From contig NC_039359.1 of assembly GCF_003573695.1 (NCBI RefSeq), positions 188,316,813 to 188,380,812 of the forward strand: 64,000 bases of DNA. Direction: 5' to 3'. The position numbers and the translations under genes are program-made. How positions within the stretch are numbered: position 1 is the first letter of the stretch; each line of letters starts with the position of its first letter. The notes under the pieces are model-generated. The model did not search any database. It worked only from the letters and a program-made list of their open reading frames with translations, and was not told the DNA's origin. Origin of the DNA: Papaver somniferum (lineage: Eukaryota > Streptophyta > Magnoliopsida > Ranunculales > Papaveraceae). Positions 1 through 11,292 of the stretch are shown here, piece by piece.

Positions 1-778
1 ATGCACACTCGCCATCCTGTTTGAACTCTTGTAGGAACGAGTTCATCATCTTGATTTCGTACAACAGTGACACCCGACTTTTTCGGCACCACTTGCACCG
101 GATAACCCATTTGCTGTCAAAAATTGGGTAAATCACCCCCACACTTAGCAATTTGAAGATCTCTTTCTTTACGACCTCCATCATTGGGGGATTAAGCCTA
201 CGTTGAGCATCACATACTGGCTTGACATCATCTTCCATAAAGATTATATGCATGCACATGGCTGGACTAATGCTTTTGATGTCAGTAATTGTCTAACCAA
301 TAGCCGTTTTGTGCTCTTTTAGAACCCTAAGTAAGCGTTCTTCCTGCACTGCTGTGAGATTCTTTGCAACAATGACTGGAAGTTCTTCTTCATCACCCAA
401 GTAAGCGTACTTTAAGTGATCAGGTAGAGGCTTCAACTCTAATTTAGGTGCCTTCAACACAGAAGGTAAAGGAACTTCATTAATTGCGGGTAATGAAATA
501 TAAGAGATATTACCTGTTATAACTTCTTGTGATGCCGTTAAAGCACCACACATCTCCACTATCTCTTTGGCTAAGTCAACGTCCAAATCAGGCATGCCAT
601 GGACGTCCAAATCAATGCTATTTTGTAGCACGGATTCAAGTTCATCTTCGTTGTTCAAATCAAACATCTGTTGTGCCAACGAACCGATAACATCAACAAA
701 AAATGCAGAATGGATATCACTTGGATAACGCATAGCTTCAAAGATATTGAAGCGTATAATCTCTTTGTCAAATTCCAT
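1..778 (-). pseudogene. gypsy pol: linker and N-terminal reverse transcriptase, broken
   Basis: An open stretch at 293-778 contains the conserved pre-RT sequence: LKPLPDHLKYAYLGD, then LPVIVAKNLT and a lysine-rich tail before the usual ALGW-like entry of RT. Further left (292-1) the RT fingers continue: a run of residues around RRLNPPMMEVVKKEI, then VIYPI.DSKWV. About one base is missing just after KWV, because the next conserved block (VQVVPKKSGVTVV, then LVPTRVQTGWRVC) lies in another frame. The position next to protease supports the assignment. The catalytic RT motifs are beyond the window edge. Confidence 0.82.
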
Positions 779-796
779 AGCGAGTGTCCCAGTATC

Positions 797-1510
797 TCAA
801 TCAATCTTCGTCTTAGCAGTCTTCATAAATGGTCTCCCAAGAAGTAATGAAGTAGACGAACAATTGTCTCCATTCTGCATATCCACAACAAAGAAATCAA
901 CCGGAAATATCAATTCATTCACTTGCACCAACACGTCTTCCACGAGTCCCTTAGGATATATGTTAGACTTATTCGTCAATTGAATGATAATCCTTATCTC
1001 TTTTAACGGTCCCAGGTTCAAAGAATCATAAACATCGACTGACATTAATCTTATGGAAGCACCCAAATCAAGCAATCCACGCTCAAATCGTCGGTCACCA
1101 ATAGTGATCGGCACTGTAAAACCACCAAGGTCTTTGAATTTTGTAGACATCTTTTTCAACAACATAGCTGAAGCGCTTTCTCTCACCTGAGTGATCTCGT
1201 TAGCAATCAACCTCTCTTTCCTTGTACACAAATCCTTCAAAACCTTGGCATACCTGGGTACCGTTCTGATGGCCTCAATAAATGGAATTTTGATATGCAC
1301 CTTGCTGAAAATGTCCATAATCTCTTTGTCTAGAGCTTGATTCTTTGACTTGGCAAAACGACTAGTAAAAGGAGGTGGTGTGGTAAAAGTAGGAACCGTG
1401 TCCTTAGGTTGGCCGATTGAAGTTGTCTTTTCCTTTGGAACAGTTTCCACCTCTACTTCATTTTCAGAGTTGGGACTAACCTTTTCTTGTTGTTTTGTCT
1501 CTTTCAATCT
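797..1510 (-). pseudogene. gypsy retropepsin-like protease region
   Basis: The 236-codon open stretch opens with a charged linker and then a block typical of Tat/Athila polyproteins (PFTSRFAKSK, then IPFIEAIRTVPRYAKVLKDL). The protease follows, with LLDLGASIRLM in place of the usual D(S/L)GAS active-site loop, and ends at LLGRPFMKTAKTKID, where the conserved LLGRPFL..A flap region is expected. A stop separates it from the downstream RT ORF and another from gag, so the polyprotein is fragmented. Function is inferred from family motifs only. Confidence 0.8.
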
Positions 1511-1697
1511 ACTTTCCGCTCCTCAAAAGTACTGCATTAACATTCTCTCTTGGATTCACAAAATTTTGTGATGGCAGCTTTGTTGATGCTTGTAGATTCA
1601 GTTGATTCATCTCAGTTGCCATTTTACCCTTCTGAGTCTGAAGATCTTTAATGGCAGATCCAGTCTTCTGCATATGTTGATCAGCTTTATGTTGACT

Positions 1698-2760
1698 CTA
1701 TTGGAAAATAGATGAAAGACTTTGCATCATAGTAATCATCTTCTCAGACGCGTCATCCATGGGAACTTGAGGTTGCGAATGTGATTGGAATTGTGGATGT
1801 TGAATACCACCTTGCCAAGCATATGGGTTAGGATCTGCAGCTTGCTTGTTTGCATAGCTGAAATTCGGGTGTTCTTTCCATCCTGGATTGTAGGTATTAG
1901 AGTATGGATTATACCCTGGCCTCTGATTAGGGAACACAACATTCACCTGTTCATACTCTTCTTCATAAGTAGGAATAATCATTGCTGCCATTCTTTGCAC
2001 TACCTTTTCGATGTTGTTTATCCGTTGCTCTGATTGTGTAGACTCTCCTATCTCGCTAACTCTTCTAACACTTGAGTTGTTTCTGGTGTAGAATTATTGA
2101 GCGTTCGAAGCCATGCTCTTAATAAACTAGTTGCCTGCGAGATTGTCTTTTCAGTAAGTGAACCACCAGCAGCTGCATCAATCAAACTCCTCTGTTCTGG
2201 AAGTAATCCTTCGTAAAAGTATTGGATAATAAATGTTGAAGATATGTTGTGGTGAGGACAGCTTGCCAACAACTTTTTTTACCTCTCCCAATATTCACGA
2301 AGAGACTCTCCGGTAATCTACAAAATGCCACTAATCTCTTTGCAAACAGCAGCCGCCTTCGAAGCAGGAAAATATTTCTCCAGAAATGGCTTTTTCATTT
2401 CAGTACATGTTGTAATACTCCCAGGGGGAAGATAATACAACCATTCTTACGCCATATCTATTATATAGAATGGGAAAGCTTGCAGCATTTTCGTATCACT
2501 GTCTTCGGTACCTTGCCCAAGACTTGTCATCTTCTGCTGGAATTTTTGAAGATGACGGTTTGGATCTTCACCCGGAAGTCCCTTGAACTTCGGTAAATGA
2601 TGAATCAGATTCGACTTCAGCTCCACTGGGTTAGTCAAAGTAATACACAATTGTTGTGAATCCAAGCATGGAAATATCAACTCTCGTAGCTTCTTCTCCA
2701 AAGGTGGAGGTGGTGGAGGATCTCTCTCGTCATTTGTATTAACCATCTCTTCATTGGACG
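1698..2760 (-). pseudogene. gypsy gag (Retrotrans_gag-like), fragmented
   Basis: Three open pieces (2447-2746, 2048-2272, 1698-2000) in different frames make up a gag. The first has the N-terminal pattern with IHHLPKFKGLPGEDPNRHLQ, the usual start of plant Ty3 gag. The middle piece has FYEGLLPEQRSLIDAAAGGSL, which is characteristic of Tat/Athila gag (family GL....R..LDAA.GG). The last piece has a Q/N/P-rich region with NPGWKEHPNFSY, also typical, and no zinc knuckle. Frameshifts between the pieces mean no intact Gag is made. Confidence 0.85.
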
Positions 2761-3190
2761 GTTCTTGTTGCGACTGTTGATGTTCTTGCAGTACTGTTCC
2801 CCTGCGAGTTGTAATTCCGCACCTTGGGTAATCCCACCGTTTAGTGCCAGAGATTAAGTACCTGAAACCGGAAAAACTATAGTAAAATCTAGAAAATATT
2901 AAAATGTAAAATAAATAAATATAATCTAAAATAGATTATTTTTTTACATTAACAAAAAATAATATTAATAAATATTGAAAATAAAAGTAAAAAAGAATAA
3001 TAAATGTAAAATAACAATAATAAGCTAAATAAAATTAAAATAAATATTAACAGAAAATAAAAATTAACAGAAAATAAATAAAGGAATATCAACTAAAATT
3101 AACAAAAAAAAAATTAAAGAAAAATCTAAAAACAAAATTACCAAATAAAATTACTAAAAGAAAATAAAACAACTAAAAGCTACCGACCGC
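2761..3190. other. untranslated leader between PBS and gag
   Basis: There is no gene here. The stretch 2880-3180 is extremely A-rich on the plus strand, with many short AAATAAA-like runs. It lies between the PBS and the gag start of the leftward element, so it is read as the 5' leader. Confidence 0.6.
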
Positions 3191-3208
3191 TCCCCGGCAG
3201 CGGCGCCA
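3191..3208 (-). promoter_or_regulatory. primer-binding site, tRNA-Asp type
   Basis: The minus strand reads TGGCGCCGCTGCCGGGGA, five bases inside the LTR end. The standard plant Tat/Athila PBS complementary to the tRNA-Asp 3' end is TGGCGCCGTTGCCGGGGA, so there is one mismatch. Confidence 0.85.
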
Positions 3209-3213
3209 AAATT

Positions 3214-4936
3214 TGGTGCGCGTCGTTTATGCAACAAATTAATTACTTCTTTCCACACAATTAACTGGTAATATAATGGCAAGGAGTTCGTTCCCACGAA
3301 GAGTAGGGAGATTTTAGCTGTCAAAAAGTAACTGAAAGGGTTTTTTTTCAAATATTAATCAAAGTAACTAATAAAACGAAAATAATAAATATTGGTTTAA
3401 ATTAATAAGGAGAAAGATGATTAGGGAATCATTCTCCGTCACTGAACCGAAACTTAATTAAATACAAGTTTATCTCTTTTTAAATTTATATTGTTACCAA
3501 CCGCAGAATAGCAATAAGCTCTGCTATCTCCCGGATACCTACTGTCACTGGATACGGAAGCGCTCGACTACCAGATTCTATCCAACTAACCCACCATACA
3601 TAAGCTCTCAAGGTGTAAGTTAGTCGAATGCTTTACACCCTGTGAATCAGGTTGATCCCAGCATCAGACGCATAGGCTCGTCCTGCTTACTAGTGTTATC
3701 TTTACACACAATTTCTTAACAAAATCCCTTTGTCAGCTCTTGCGATTACTACTTGTTTATAAAGTTGATGTGACAATTACATGTATCACACAACCCTACA
3801 ATAGTAGAAGAAATATTGATTGGTTAATTTAATTGATCATTTTAAATAACCCTTCAATACTCTTAGACAATAAAAATAATAAAGATAATCAACAATAAAA
3901 TAAAAGTTGGAATAAACGTGGTTAAAGAAAATAATGTTTCATGGTTTAGGACTTTGAAATCATCCATAAAAAATTAGAAATTTAGCTAGACATAGCTATG
4001 GAGTCTTCGATATTCAAACAAAAGACAAACATTTAGAGTAAAATTTGCAAACCAAATGAAAGTCGCAAACTCCTCTCTAAGCCGTCTCCTATTCTCTTTT
4101 TATCTCTATTTTTCTCCTCCCAAAAACCGAATGGTAAAAGAATGTGTGTCGAAGAATGAATTTTTCTTTGCTATTTATAGCATCCATAACTATCTCCATT
4201 TACCTCATGGTTCAATATACAAATGCCACGTTGTCTCTTATTTATCCGATTGTTTGCCAAATTCAGAACGTTTCTGCCTGAGAGAATAAGTACATCCGTT
4301 ATCAAATGAGAAAATATCCCTTTTCTTGTTGTTTTTGCATGAAAGGTTACTCCATGGACCCCACTTGAGTTTTGCATGCGCCAAACACTTCTCTTGCACA
4401 TTGTGTCTTGGCATGGTCCCACCTTGTTTAAAGTGTAAAAGAAATCAGTAGATTCCATTTACATTTTGTTCTTTAATTAATTAAGTTGGTGCCGCTTCAT
4501 TTTTGTCCCAATATTCGATAAATAACCGGAACAAATTTGGTTCCACGAGTAGCATATGAGCCTGTCTATAACACTTTTCATGTAAAATGACCATTTTTCT
4601 CTTTGGCCTTCCAAATTCTTGTTTTACTCATAACTTCTTCATACGAACTCAAAATGACTCCGTTCTTTCGCCGTTGACTTTGTATTTTCACCCTCTTCAA
4701 CGTGATAGCAAGAACTCCCGGGTTTGAACGAGTTTCTCTTGGTCTTTGGCCCTTTCTCCACTTGTAGCTAGCTTCTTTTATTGCACAATTAAGTGCAAAT
4801 TCACTTCTTTTTTGGACGATTCTCCTAATGAAACACAAATAAGAGAAAACAAACGTAATATACAATAATTTGCAAGAATAGATGCAATTACTAACATGGA
4901 ATTGACGCTAAAATCTTGTGAATTATGCACTTATCA
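3214..4936 (-). repeat. 5' LTR of the Tat/Athila-like element (1723 bp)
   Basis: Boundaries are set by TG at 4936 (TGATAAGTGC, minus strand) and CA at 3214 (GCGCACCA), with the PBS five bases beyond. A TATAAATAG box on the minus strand lies at 4171-4180. Several short plus- and minus-strand ORFs inside it look like chance frames. The partner LTR is outside the window. Confidence 0.8.
4171..4180 (-). promoter_or_regulatory. TATA box in LTR
   Basis: The minus strand reads CTATAAATAG in the middle of the LTR, matching leftward transcription of the element. Confidence 0.55.
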
Positions 4937-5620
4937 TGCGCCAATTTGGGAGAAATGATTTATTAGGAGCGAATTGATTTGATCTCGGTCTGAAATCATG
5001 AGCCCTGATGGTTCTCTGAGAGAATGAATTGTATTAATTTTTTTCCTATTTGTAGCTGAAGCATGGAAATATTCGGTATTTTGATCGAATTCCTTGAAGA
5101 ATTTATCCCTAGATAGTTGGTGATAATAATCATTTTTTATTTTATACCACTTTCCTAATTCGGCTTGTAGGTTTTTGATAATATCGATCTTGGAGGCTAT
5201 GTTTCCAGTATTATGAATATTATTTATTTTCCTATTGAGGGTTTTAATATTTTTATGGATATTACCGAAAACATCATAATTCCATGGGGATAGATCTGAA
5301 GAGAGAGATTTTAAGGTTGAGGCTAAATTTTTGGGATGGGCATTGGAAGAATGATTAATCCAAGATGCTTCGACCACCGATTTAAGAGTTGGGTGGGATA
5401 GCCAAGATCTAATGCATCTGAAAGGTTTAGGTAATCTTTTTGGTTCCGGGTTGGTATCTTAAAGGATAGGAGTATGGTCTGATCCCATTCTGGTTAGGTG
5501 ACTTACCTTTGTATTTGGGAATAAATGAATCCATTGATAGGATGTTAGAGCTCTATCTATCCTTTTGCAGATGTTAGCAACTCCACTTCTGTTGTTTGAC
5601 CATGTGAAAGGAGCGCCTTC
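4937..5620 (-). pseudogene. LINE ORF2 fragment: endonuclease C-terminus and pre-RT linker
   Basis: At 5620-5460 the minus strand encodes PFTWSNNRSG, then RIDRALTSYQWI and MGSDHTPIL, which is the C-terminal part of the L1 APE-type endonuclease (PFTW, R.DR and SDH.P motifs). A stop follows. Then 5377-4937 holds the linker before RT, with WNYDVFGNIHKNI and DQNTEYFHASATNRKK (family form: R...GD.NT.yFH..A..R). The fragment ends exactly at the gypsy LTR boundary, so the rest of the LINE has been displaced or lost. Confidence 0.8.
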
Positions 5621-5936
5621 GTAACCGGAAGAACATCAATGGCAAATATTAAATTACCTTCTCATTTTTTTGCTTAAAGGATCATTCTGACGAGGAGAAA
5701 AGTATTTTAACGTCAGTTCTTCAGTTAGCTATTTTATGCTTAGTTGTATAAAACGTTATATGTTTTCTAATTGGAAGAACATTAATGACAAGTATTGGTC
5801 ACCTTTTCACGAAGATGTCATAGGCAGAAATAATATAAATTGGAATCCTCTAGTCAGTGAGGAACTCAAACTTAATTTTGATACATCTTTTTAAAAAGAT
5901 ACAAATAATATGGGAAAACGACTAATGTACGCAATC
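5621..5936 (+). pseudogene. older LINE RNase H region, left part
   Basis: From 5771 the plus strand reads NWKNINDKYWSPF, then NINWNPLVSEELKLNFDTSF, matching the segment leading into the LINE RNase H domain (family K.N.DGSF). A stop follows DTSF and the frame decays. A near-copy of the NWKNIND coding segment sits at 5625-5650, a small local duplication. The domain is cut at 5936 by the younger LINE and resumes at 18698. Confidence 0.6.
5920..5936. repeat. left target-site duplication of the younger LINE
   Basis: GACTAATGTACGCAATC here matches GATTAATTTACGCAATC at 18681-18697, directly after the LINE poly(A) tail, at 15 of 17 positions. Older-LINE RNase H sequence flanks both copies. Confidence 0.7.
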
Positions 5937-6639
5937 TTTCATTATCTTTCTAATGAAGAGGTAGTTTTTTTCTCTGTGCAGTTTCCTTCATTGTAACCAT
6001 TTGTAGGAATCCAGTGGTGGAGCTTCAGAAATGATAGTTTCTGGACTAAAAGTTGTGTTGTGGAAAGTAGTAGTGCCAATCATCCTTATAATGATGATTC
6101 ATATCAGTAGATTAGGAATATCCCCTATCCTTCCCAAATCAAGTAGATAAAAAGCTCACCATATTCGTTCTATCAAAAGCAGATTGAAACCCTGGTATCA
6201 TTATGATTCGTTAAGAAACCAACTCAGCCAATACCGATTCACTGAAATTCAAAATTTTCAATTCCCTCATATAATCAAGCAGTCAAATTTCCGGAGTTCT
6301 CTATATGGTAATTTCTGTTGCATAATCATCGGCAATTCCCCCCATAAAATGCGATACAAAAGAGTTTGGATGTGCATGAAAGATATTATTTTCATTCAAG
6401 GAAAATCTAGTCAAGCCATTAATGCGGATTTTTCTTAACAAAATTAGCTACAAAGATCAATCCAATATCCGTAATTGGTTAGGTTATAAGAATATACTCC
6501 AATATTCTTGGGATTTCAATGATACTTCAAAAATCTTAGGTATGTATAAATACACATATACTTCTAGAGGAAAAAACACAAAAAAAATACCACCCCTCAT
6601 CTAAGAAGGACGCACAGAAGAAACTCGAGAATCCCTAAA
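5937..6639 (+). other. probable LINE 5' UTR
   Basis: Two short ORFs here (6184-6438, 6422-6604) match nothing I recognise. The position, between the inferred insertion point and the ORF1 start, suggests untranslated LINE leader. An A-rich stretch lies at 6572-6590. Confidence 0.45.
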
Positions 6640-7693
6640 ATGGCTTCCAGCTCAAACAACCAAGCAAATCGAATCAATCAACTGTCAAGACAACTAAGAA
6701 ATGCAGCCTTGGAGGTACCATCTGAATGAAGAAGGGCTGCTGGAACCACACAAGTTGCTGATGCTGCTGAGGAATGGTCCACGGCCATTCTAGAAAAGCT
6801 GATGCTCAAAGACAAGATACATATGAGGACCTTCAAGGAAAGCATCAACTCACTATGGAGGCAATACAGAAACAAGAAAATCAGAGTCATGGGTCACAAC
6901 CTCATGTTGATAAAGCTGAATAATGAAGAGGAACAAAATGATGTCATTCAAAATGGCCCCTGGATTGTGGGAGAAGCACTTTTTGCAGTCAAGAAATTCG
7001 TAGCAGGCACCTCTGCAGTAGATTAAGAGTTCACGCACCAAATCTTCACCGTGCAATTCAAATATCTAAAATTGGAGCACCTCAACCAGATCATCATTGA
7101 TGAAGCTATAAGTTTTATGGGTACATAAATCTCAACTATCCCATAAAATTATCGGCCAAGATATGGCAATACTGTGAAGGCTAGAATAGAAATTGAACTC
7201 AAGAAACCATTATATCGTGGAGGATGGTGGAAAAATGCTAATGGAGGAGAAGAATGGATTAGGTATCACTGGTATCTTCAACCAAAGAAAATATGTGACA
7301 AGTGTTTTGTTATTGATCATCAAGATAGCTCGTGTTTGAACACTTCTTGGTTGTTATATCTTGACAGTCTCACTTCTGCGGAACATGAAGAGATACTGAA
7401 CAATGAAGCTGATGTAGCTGAAAGTGTTAATGATGAAAGAGGCATGTCTAACCCTATGGAAGAGATGATGAAAGATGATGCTGAAAATGATGAACTAAGG
7501 CAGTCAAAAAGGATGAGGAACTCGGTCCTTAACCAAGAACCCTCCTTGAATCCACACAACATTCATGTCTTATCCCCAAATACCGCAACAATTAGCACAT
7601 CTACTGATATGAACGCATCTGAAGGAGTGGTCAATAATGAATCAGAAACTATGCATGTTGAACCTACAAATGGACATGAAGATGTTGCACAGG
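6640..7693 (+). pseudogene. LINE ORF1 protein (DUF4283 + zf-CCHC_4), with stops
   Basis: ATG at 6640 begins MASSSNNQANRINQLSRQLR. The DUF4283 nucleic-acid-binding fold follows (LWRQYRNKKIRVMGHNLMLI, then NGPWIVGEALF), then a conserved region around RPRYGNTVKARIEIE. The zinc knuckle CDKCFVIDHQDSSC has perfect C-X2-C-X4-H-X4-C spacing. In-frame stops at 6727, 7024, about 7126 and about 7143 break the chain. In active elements this RNA-binding protein packages the LINE RNA. The frame runs without a stop into the ORF2 region through a GTAAC...TTGTAG-like spacer at 7693-7770, which could be read as inter-ORF spacer or a spliceable segment. Confidence 0.85.
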
Positions 7694-7836
7694 TAACCTC
7701 TTGTTTTCTTTCTTTCAACCTAAGTTGTTGTTCATCTTTCACGTATTTCAAGTCATTTGTAGTTCAAATAGGTTACATCCATTTTTCTCTGAGTTGTAAT
7801 ATCTTTCTCCTTAGTATGCATAGAAACAAACCAAGT

Positions 7837-8567
7837 ATGAAAATAATAGGTTGGAAATGTAATGGCTTTGCCAAGAAAAATGCTAGGAGTTACATGCTTG
7901 ATCTTAACAAAATGTTAAACCCAGACATTGTGTTCCTTCAAGAAACAAAAATCAACTCTAATAAAATCCTAAAACATGTTAGAGCATTGAAATTTTCCAA
8001 TCAATTTTATGTCCCTTCCATAGGCAGAAGTAGAGGATTGTGCCTCTTGTGGAAATATGGATTCAATATTGATATAATATATAGTGACAACAACATGATA
8101 CATTGCCTTGTTCAAACCGACCCTGCTAAACACAAATGGATCTTATCTTGTGTTTATGGATCTCCATATCCACAAGAGAGAAAACATCAGTGGAATCTCC
8201 TAAAAGATATTAACTCTCAGTTTGATGATTTGACCCCTTGGATAATGATTGGCGACTTAAATATAACTCTGCATGAAGATGAAAGATACATAACTCTGGT
8301 TCTAGTTCTTTTTCCTCAACTGCTAGTCAGATTATTCAGGATATGGGTCTTAATGACTTAGGATATCATGGTAACCCTTTTACTTGGAAAAGTAACTCCC
8401 ATGGTACTGGTGCAATTCGATCTAGGTTGGATAGAGCTTTAATGAACTCTGATTGGTTACTACACTTTCCTGATTCATGTTTGAAACACTTACCTTTCTT
8501 GGATTCTGACCATTGCCCCGTGCTTTTAGATGTTTTTCCTAATAATGTTAACAGTATGAGAAACTAG
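7837..8567 (+). pseudogene. LINE ORF2: APE-type endonuclease, frameshifted
   Basis: The ATG at 7837 gives MKIIGWKCNGF, the normal endonuclease start (family W.C.G). PDIVFLQETKI carries the catalytic Glu, RSRGLCLLWK is the GG/RG block, and PWIMIGDLNI matches the GDFN motif. About two extra bases near 8290 shift the frame. The domain continues in another frame from about 8296, with GLNDLGYHGNPFTWKS, SRLDRALMNSDWL and DSDHCPVLLD, the catalytic D/H pair. A TAG at 8565 then stops it. The enzyme would nick target DNA to prime reverse transcription. Confidence 0.88.
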
Positions 8568-10860
8568 AAGTTTTTTGAATGTTGGTTAAGAGATAAAACA
8601 TGTAAAGACCAAATCAGCAAGGCGTGGACTAAACAATTTCGAGGATCTCCGGGATATATCTTGGACAGAAAACTCTCAGAAACAAGAAGGGACTTGTCGA
8701 AATGGAACAGGGAGAATTTTGGTAACATACAAGGAAATCTCAAAGCTCTACAACAACAACTTAGTGATCTCCAACAAACATCTTCAACTGGTATTGATAA
8801 CACAACATTAGTCGAAGAAGTGGAAAAGGACGTAGAAGAATGGCATAAGCGGGAAGAGGTATTCTACAGGAAAAAGTCAAGAGATGCTTTCTTTCATGAG
8901 GTGGACCAGAATACGAAGCATTTCCATCTACAGGCCAATAAAAGAAGAGCACGAAACAAGATTGAATCCCTTAAAAGACAGAATGGAGAATGGTGCAGTG
9001 GCAAGGAACAACTTGAATTCCTCCTGACTGAACATTTCAGAAGCGTTATGACTACTTCGAATCCTCCAGATAATGAAGATTTATTGAATATACTTCCACC
9101 ATGCATCACTGAAGAAGAAAACACCATGCTCACCAAAATTCCAGATGAAACGGAAATTTCAAATACACTTCAGCAGATGCAACCATGGAAAGCACCAGGG
9201 CTAGACGGCTTTCCTCCTGGATTCTTTCAATCTAATTGGAGTACTGTCAAGGATGATGTCATCTGCATGGTGCAAAAAAAATTCCATACTGGAAAGTTGC
9301 TGAAGAAGATAAATAGGACTAATCTGTGTCTTGTACCCAAGTGCAAGCTTCCGCAAACAGCTGGAGATTACATACCCATAACTTTATGTAACTCTACATA
9401 TAAGCTGATAACAAAGATTTTAGCCAGCAGGCTGAAAACTCAGTTGGAGAAAATCATATCACCAATGCAAGCCGCATATGTTCCTGGAAGACAAATTGGT
9501 GATAATATAACTCTATCCCAAGAGTTAATCTATTGCATAAAGAGGAGAAAAACCAAAATACATTATATGGCTCTTAAACTCGATATGTCAAAAAGCATTC
9601 GGTCGAGTAGAATGGTGCTTCCTAAATAAAGTTATGCAAAAGCTTGGCTTCAACAACAAATGGTGTGAATTAATTCAGGAATGTGTAAGTACTTCAGAGA
9701 TTCATATCATCTTAAATGGTGAACCATGTAAGCCTTATAAACCCAAAAGAGGAATACGACAAGGTGATCCAATCTCTCCTTATTTATTCTTGCTAACAAT
9801 GGAGGTATTTACAAGGGCATTGGCAAAAGCAGAATCAGATGGGAAGATCCAAGGCATTAAGATCTCAAAGAAAGCTCTGCAAGTCAGCCATCTACTATTT
9901 GAAGACGTCTTCTTAGTCTTTGCAAAGGCTGATATCCATAATGTCACAAATCTCTTACAAGTTATCAAGTCTTTCAGTGACATTTCAGGACAACAAATAA
10001 ACTTCCAAAAATCAGCTGTGTTCTTCTCCAAAAATATGCACCCAAGGCACTGTAGAATGTTGCTAAGAAGTTTAAAGATGAAGAAGATGGAGTTGGATGA
10101 AAAGTATTTGGGAAGTCCTCTTCTAAAAAGGAAGAAAACTACATCATTCTCATCACTGGTGGATAACACAAAAAACAGGTTAACAAAATGGAGAGGTAAA
10201 TTTATAAACCAAAGTGGCAGATCAGTTTTGGTTAAACATGTTCTTAATACCTTACCATCACATCATATGGGAGTTTTTAAGATTCCAGATGCAACTATTA
10301 AGGAGCTGGATAAAGTGCAAAGGAATTTTTGGTGGGGAAAATAGAAATCAGGTGGACTATATCTAACAGGCTGGCCAACAATTGGTAAACAAAAACTGGA
10401 TGGAGGTATGGGCTTTAGAGATATAAAAGCATTCAACCAAGAACTACTTGCCAAAGCTGCTTGGAGATTACTAAAAAATGAAGACAAACTATGGGGTAAA
10501 GCTCTAAAGGAAAAATACTTTCCAAATACTTTAGGTCTACATGCAAAAAAGAGGAAGAACTCAACATGGGCATGGCAGAGTCTACAAGGCAGTATGCAGT
10601 TTATCAAGGATAACAGTTTCTGGGTAGTTGGCAATGGTGCTGAGATATAAACCTGGAAGGATAACTGGATCCAAGGGAAGCAAGTTCCACCAGTTACCAT
10701 CTGTGGAGTTGGATACTGAAAGAAATTTCAGCAAATTGGCAGAACTTATTGATCCCAACACAAAAACTTGGAAGACAAATGTCATACAACAAATATTTAG
10801 TCAAGAGGATGCTGGGATAATATTGAGAACCAGAATTCCACAAAGTGCACTTGATAAACT
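8568..10860 (+). pseudogene. LINE ORF2: reverse transcriptase, catalytically broken
   Basis: The linker (DQNTKHFHLQANKRRARNKI) is followed by RT blocks: PWKAPGLDGFPPGFF, NLCLVPKCKLP, ITLCNSTYKLITKILASRL, QAAYVPGRQIGDNI and YMALKLDMSK. A one-base insertion at about 9592 breaks the frame at motif A. Restored by eye, motif A would read KAFGRVEW, with Gly where the metal-binding Asp of AFDRVEW belongs. The second frame (9634-10344) has GIRQGDPISPYLF and motif C as LLFEDVFLVF, where the family has LLFADD.L.F, so the second Asp is Val. A TAG at 10342 and TAA at 10648 follow. Thumb-region sequence GGMGFRDIKAFNQELLAKAAWR is intact. Confidence 0.88.
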
Positions 10861-11292
10861 CATCTGGACTCTCACCTGAACTGGAGATTTTACAGTCAGA
10901 TCAGCTTACAAGAAGATTATGGAGCTAAAACAAGGGGGCACTCATAATGATGCAACAACAGAAAATTTCTGGAAACAACTTTGGAAAATACCTACTTTAC
11001 TAAGAGTAAAAAACTTCTTATGGAAGTTTTTAACGGATTTTGTTCCATCAAATGAATGAATGGCTCGGCAGATGAATTACCAAGGAAATCAATGTTCAAT
11101 ATGCAATCAAGGCACAGAGACTACAAGACATATTATGTGGGATTGCTCTTTTGCTAGAGCAATATGGTTTACTACACTGGGAGCTAGAAGAAGTATGCCA
11201 GCTGCAGATACCAGTATTCAAGATTGGATCAAAAGTTGGTTTTCAAGTGATCTCACGGGATTAATTGATGACTGGGTGGTAAATATGGCTAA
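10861..11292 (+). pseudogene. LINE ORF2: zf-RVT region, left of LTR insertion
   Basis: After several stops the frame shows GDFTVRSAYKKIMELKQGG, FWKQLWKIPTLLRVKNFLWKF and then CSICNQGTETTRHIMWDC, with the C-X2-C...H...C pattern of the LINE zf-RVT domain. The coding region is cut at 11292 by the LTR element and resumes at 17968. Confidence 0.85.
11288..11292. repeat. left target-site duplication GCTAA
   Basis: GCTAA precedes the TGATAGAC LTR start and recurs at 17963-17967 directly after the 3' LTR end. Confidence 0.95.

Larger units (their letters stand above)
1..4936 (-). mobile_element. Ty3/gypsy (Tat/Athila-like) element, 5' part
   Basis: Reading leftward, the parts are a 5' LTR (4936-3214), a primer-binding site, an AT-rich leader, gag, an aspartic-protease region and the start of reverse transcriptase, which runs off the window edge. 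The LTR opens with TGATAAGTGC and closes with GCGCACCA. The tRNA-Asp-type PBS and the gag-pro-RT order identify a plant Ty3/gypsy element of the Tat/Athila group. The reading frame is broken several times, so this copy is not functional. It sits directly against an antisense LINE fragment at 4937, which was probably its target. The 3' half and the second target-site duplication lie outside the window. Confidence 0.85.
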
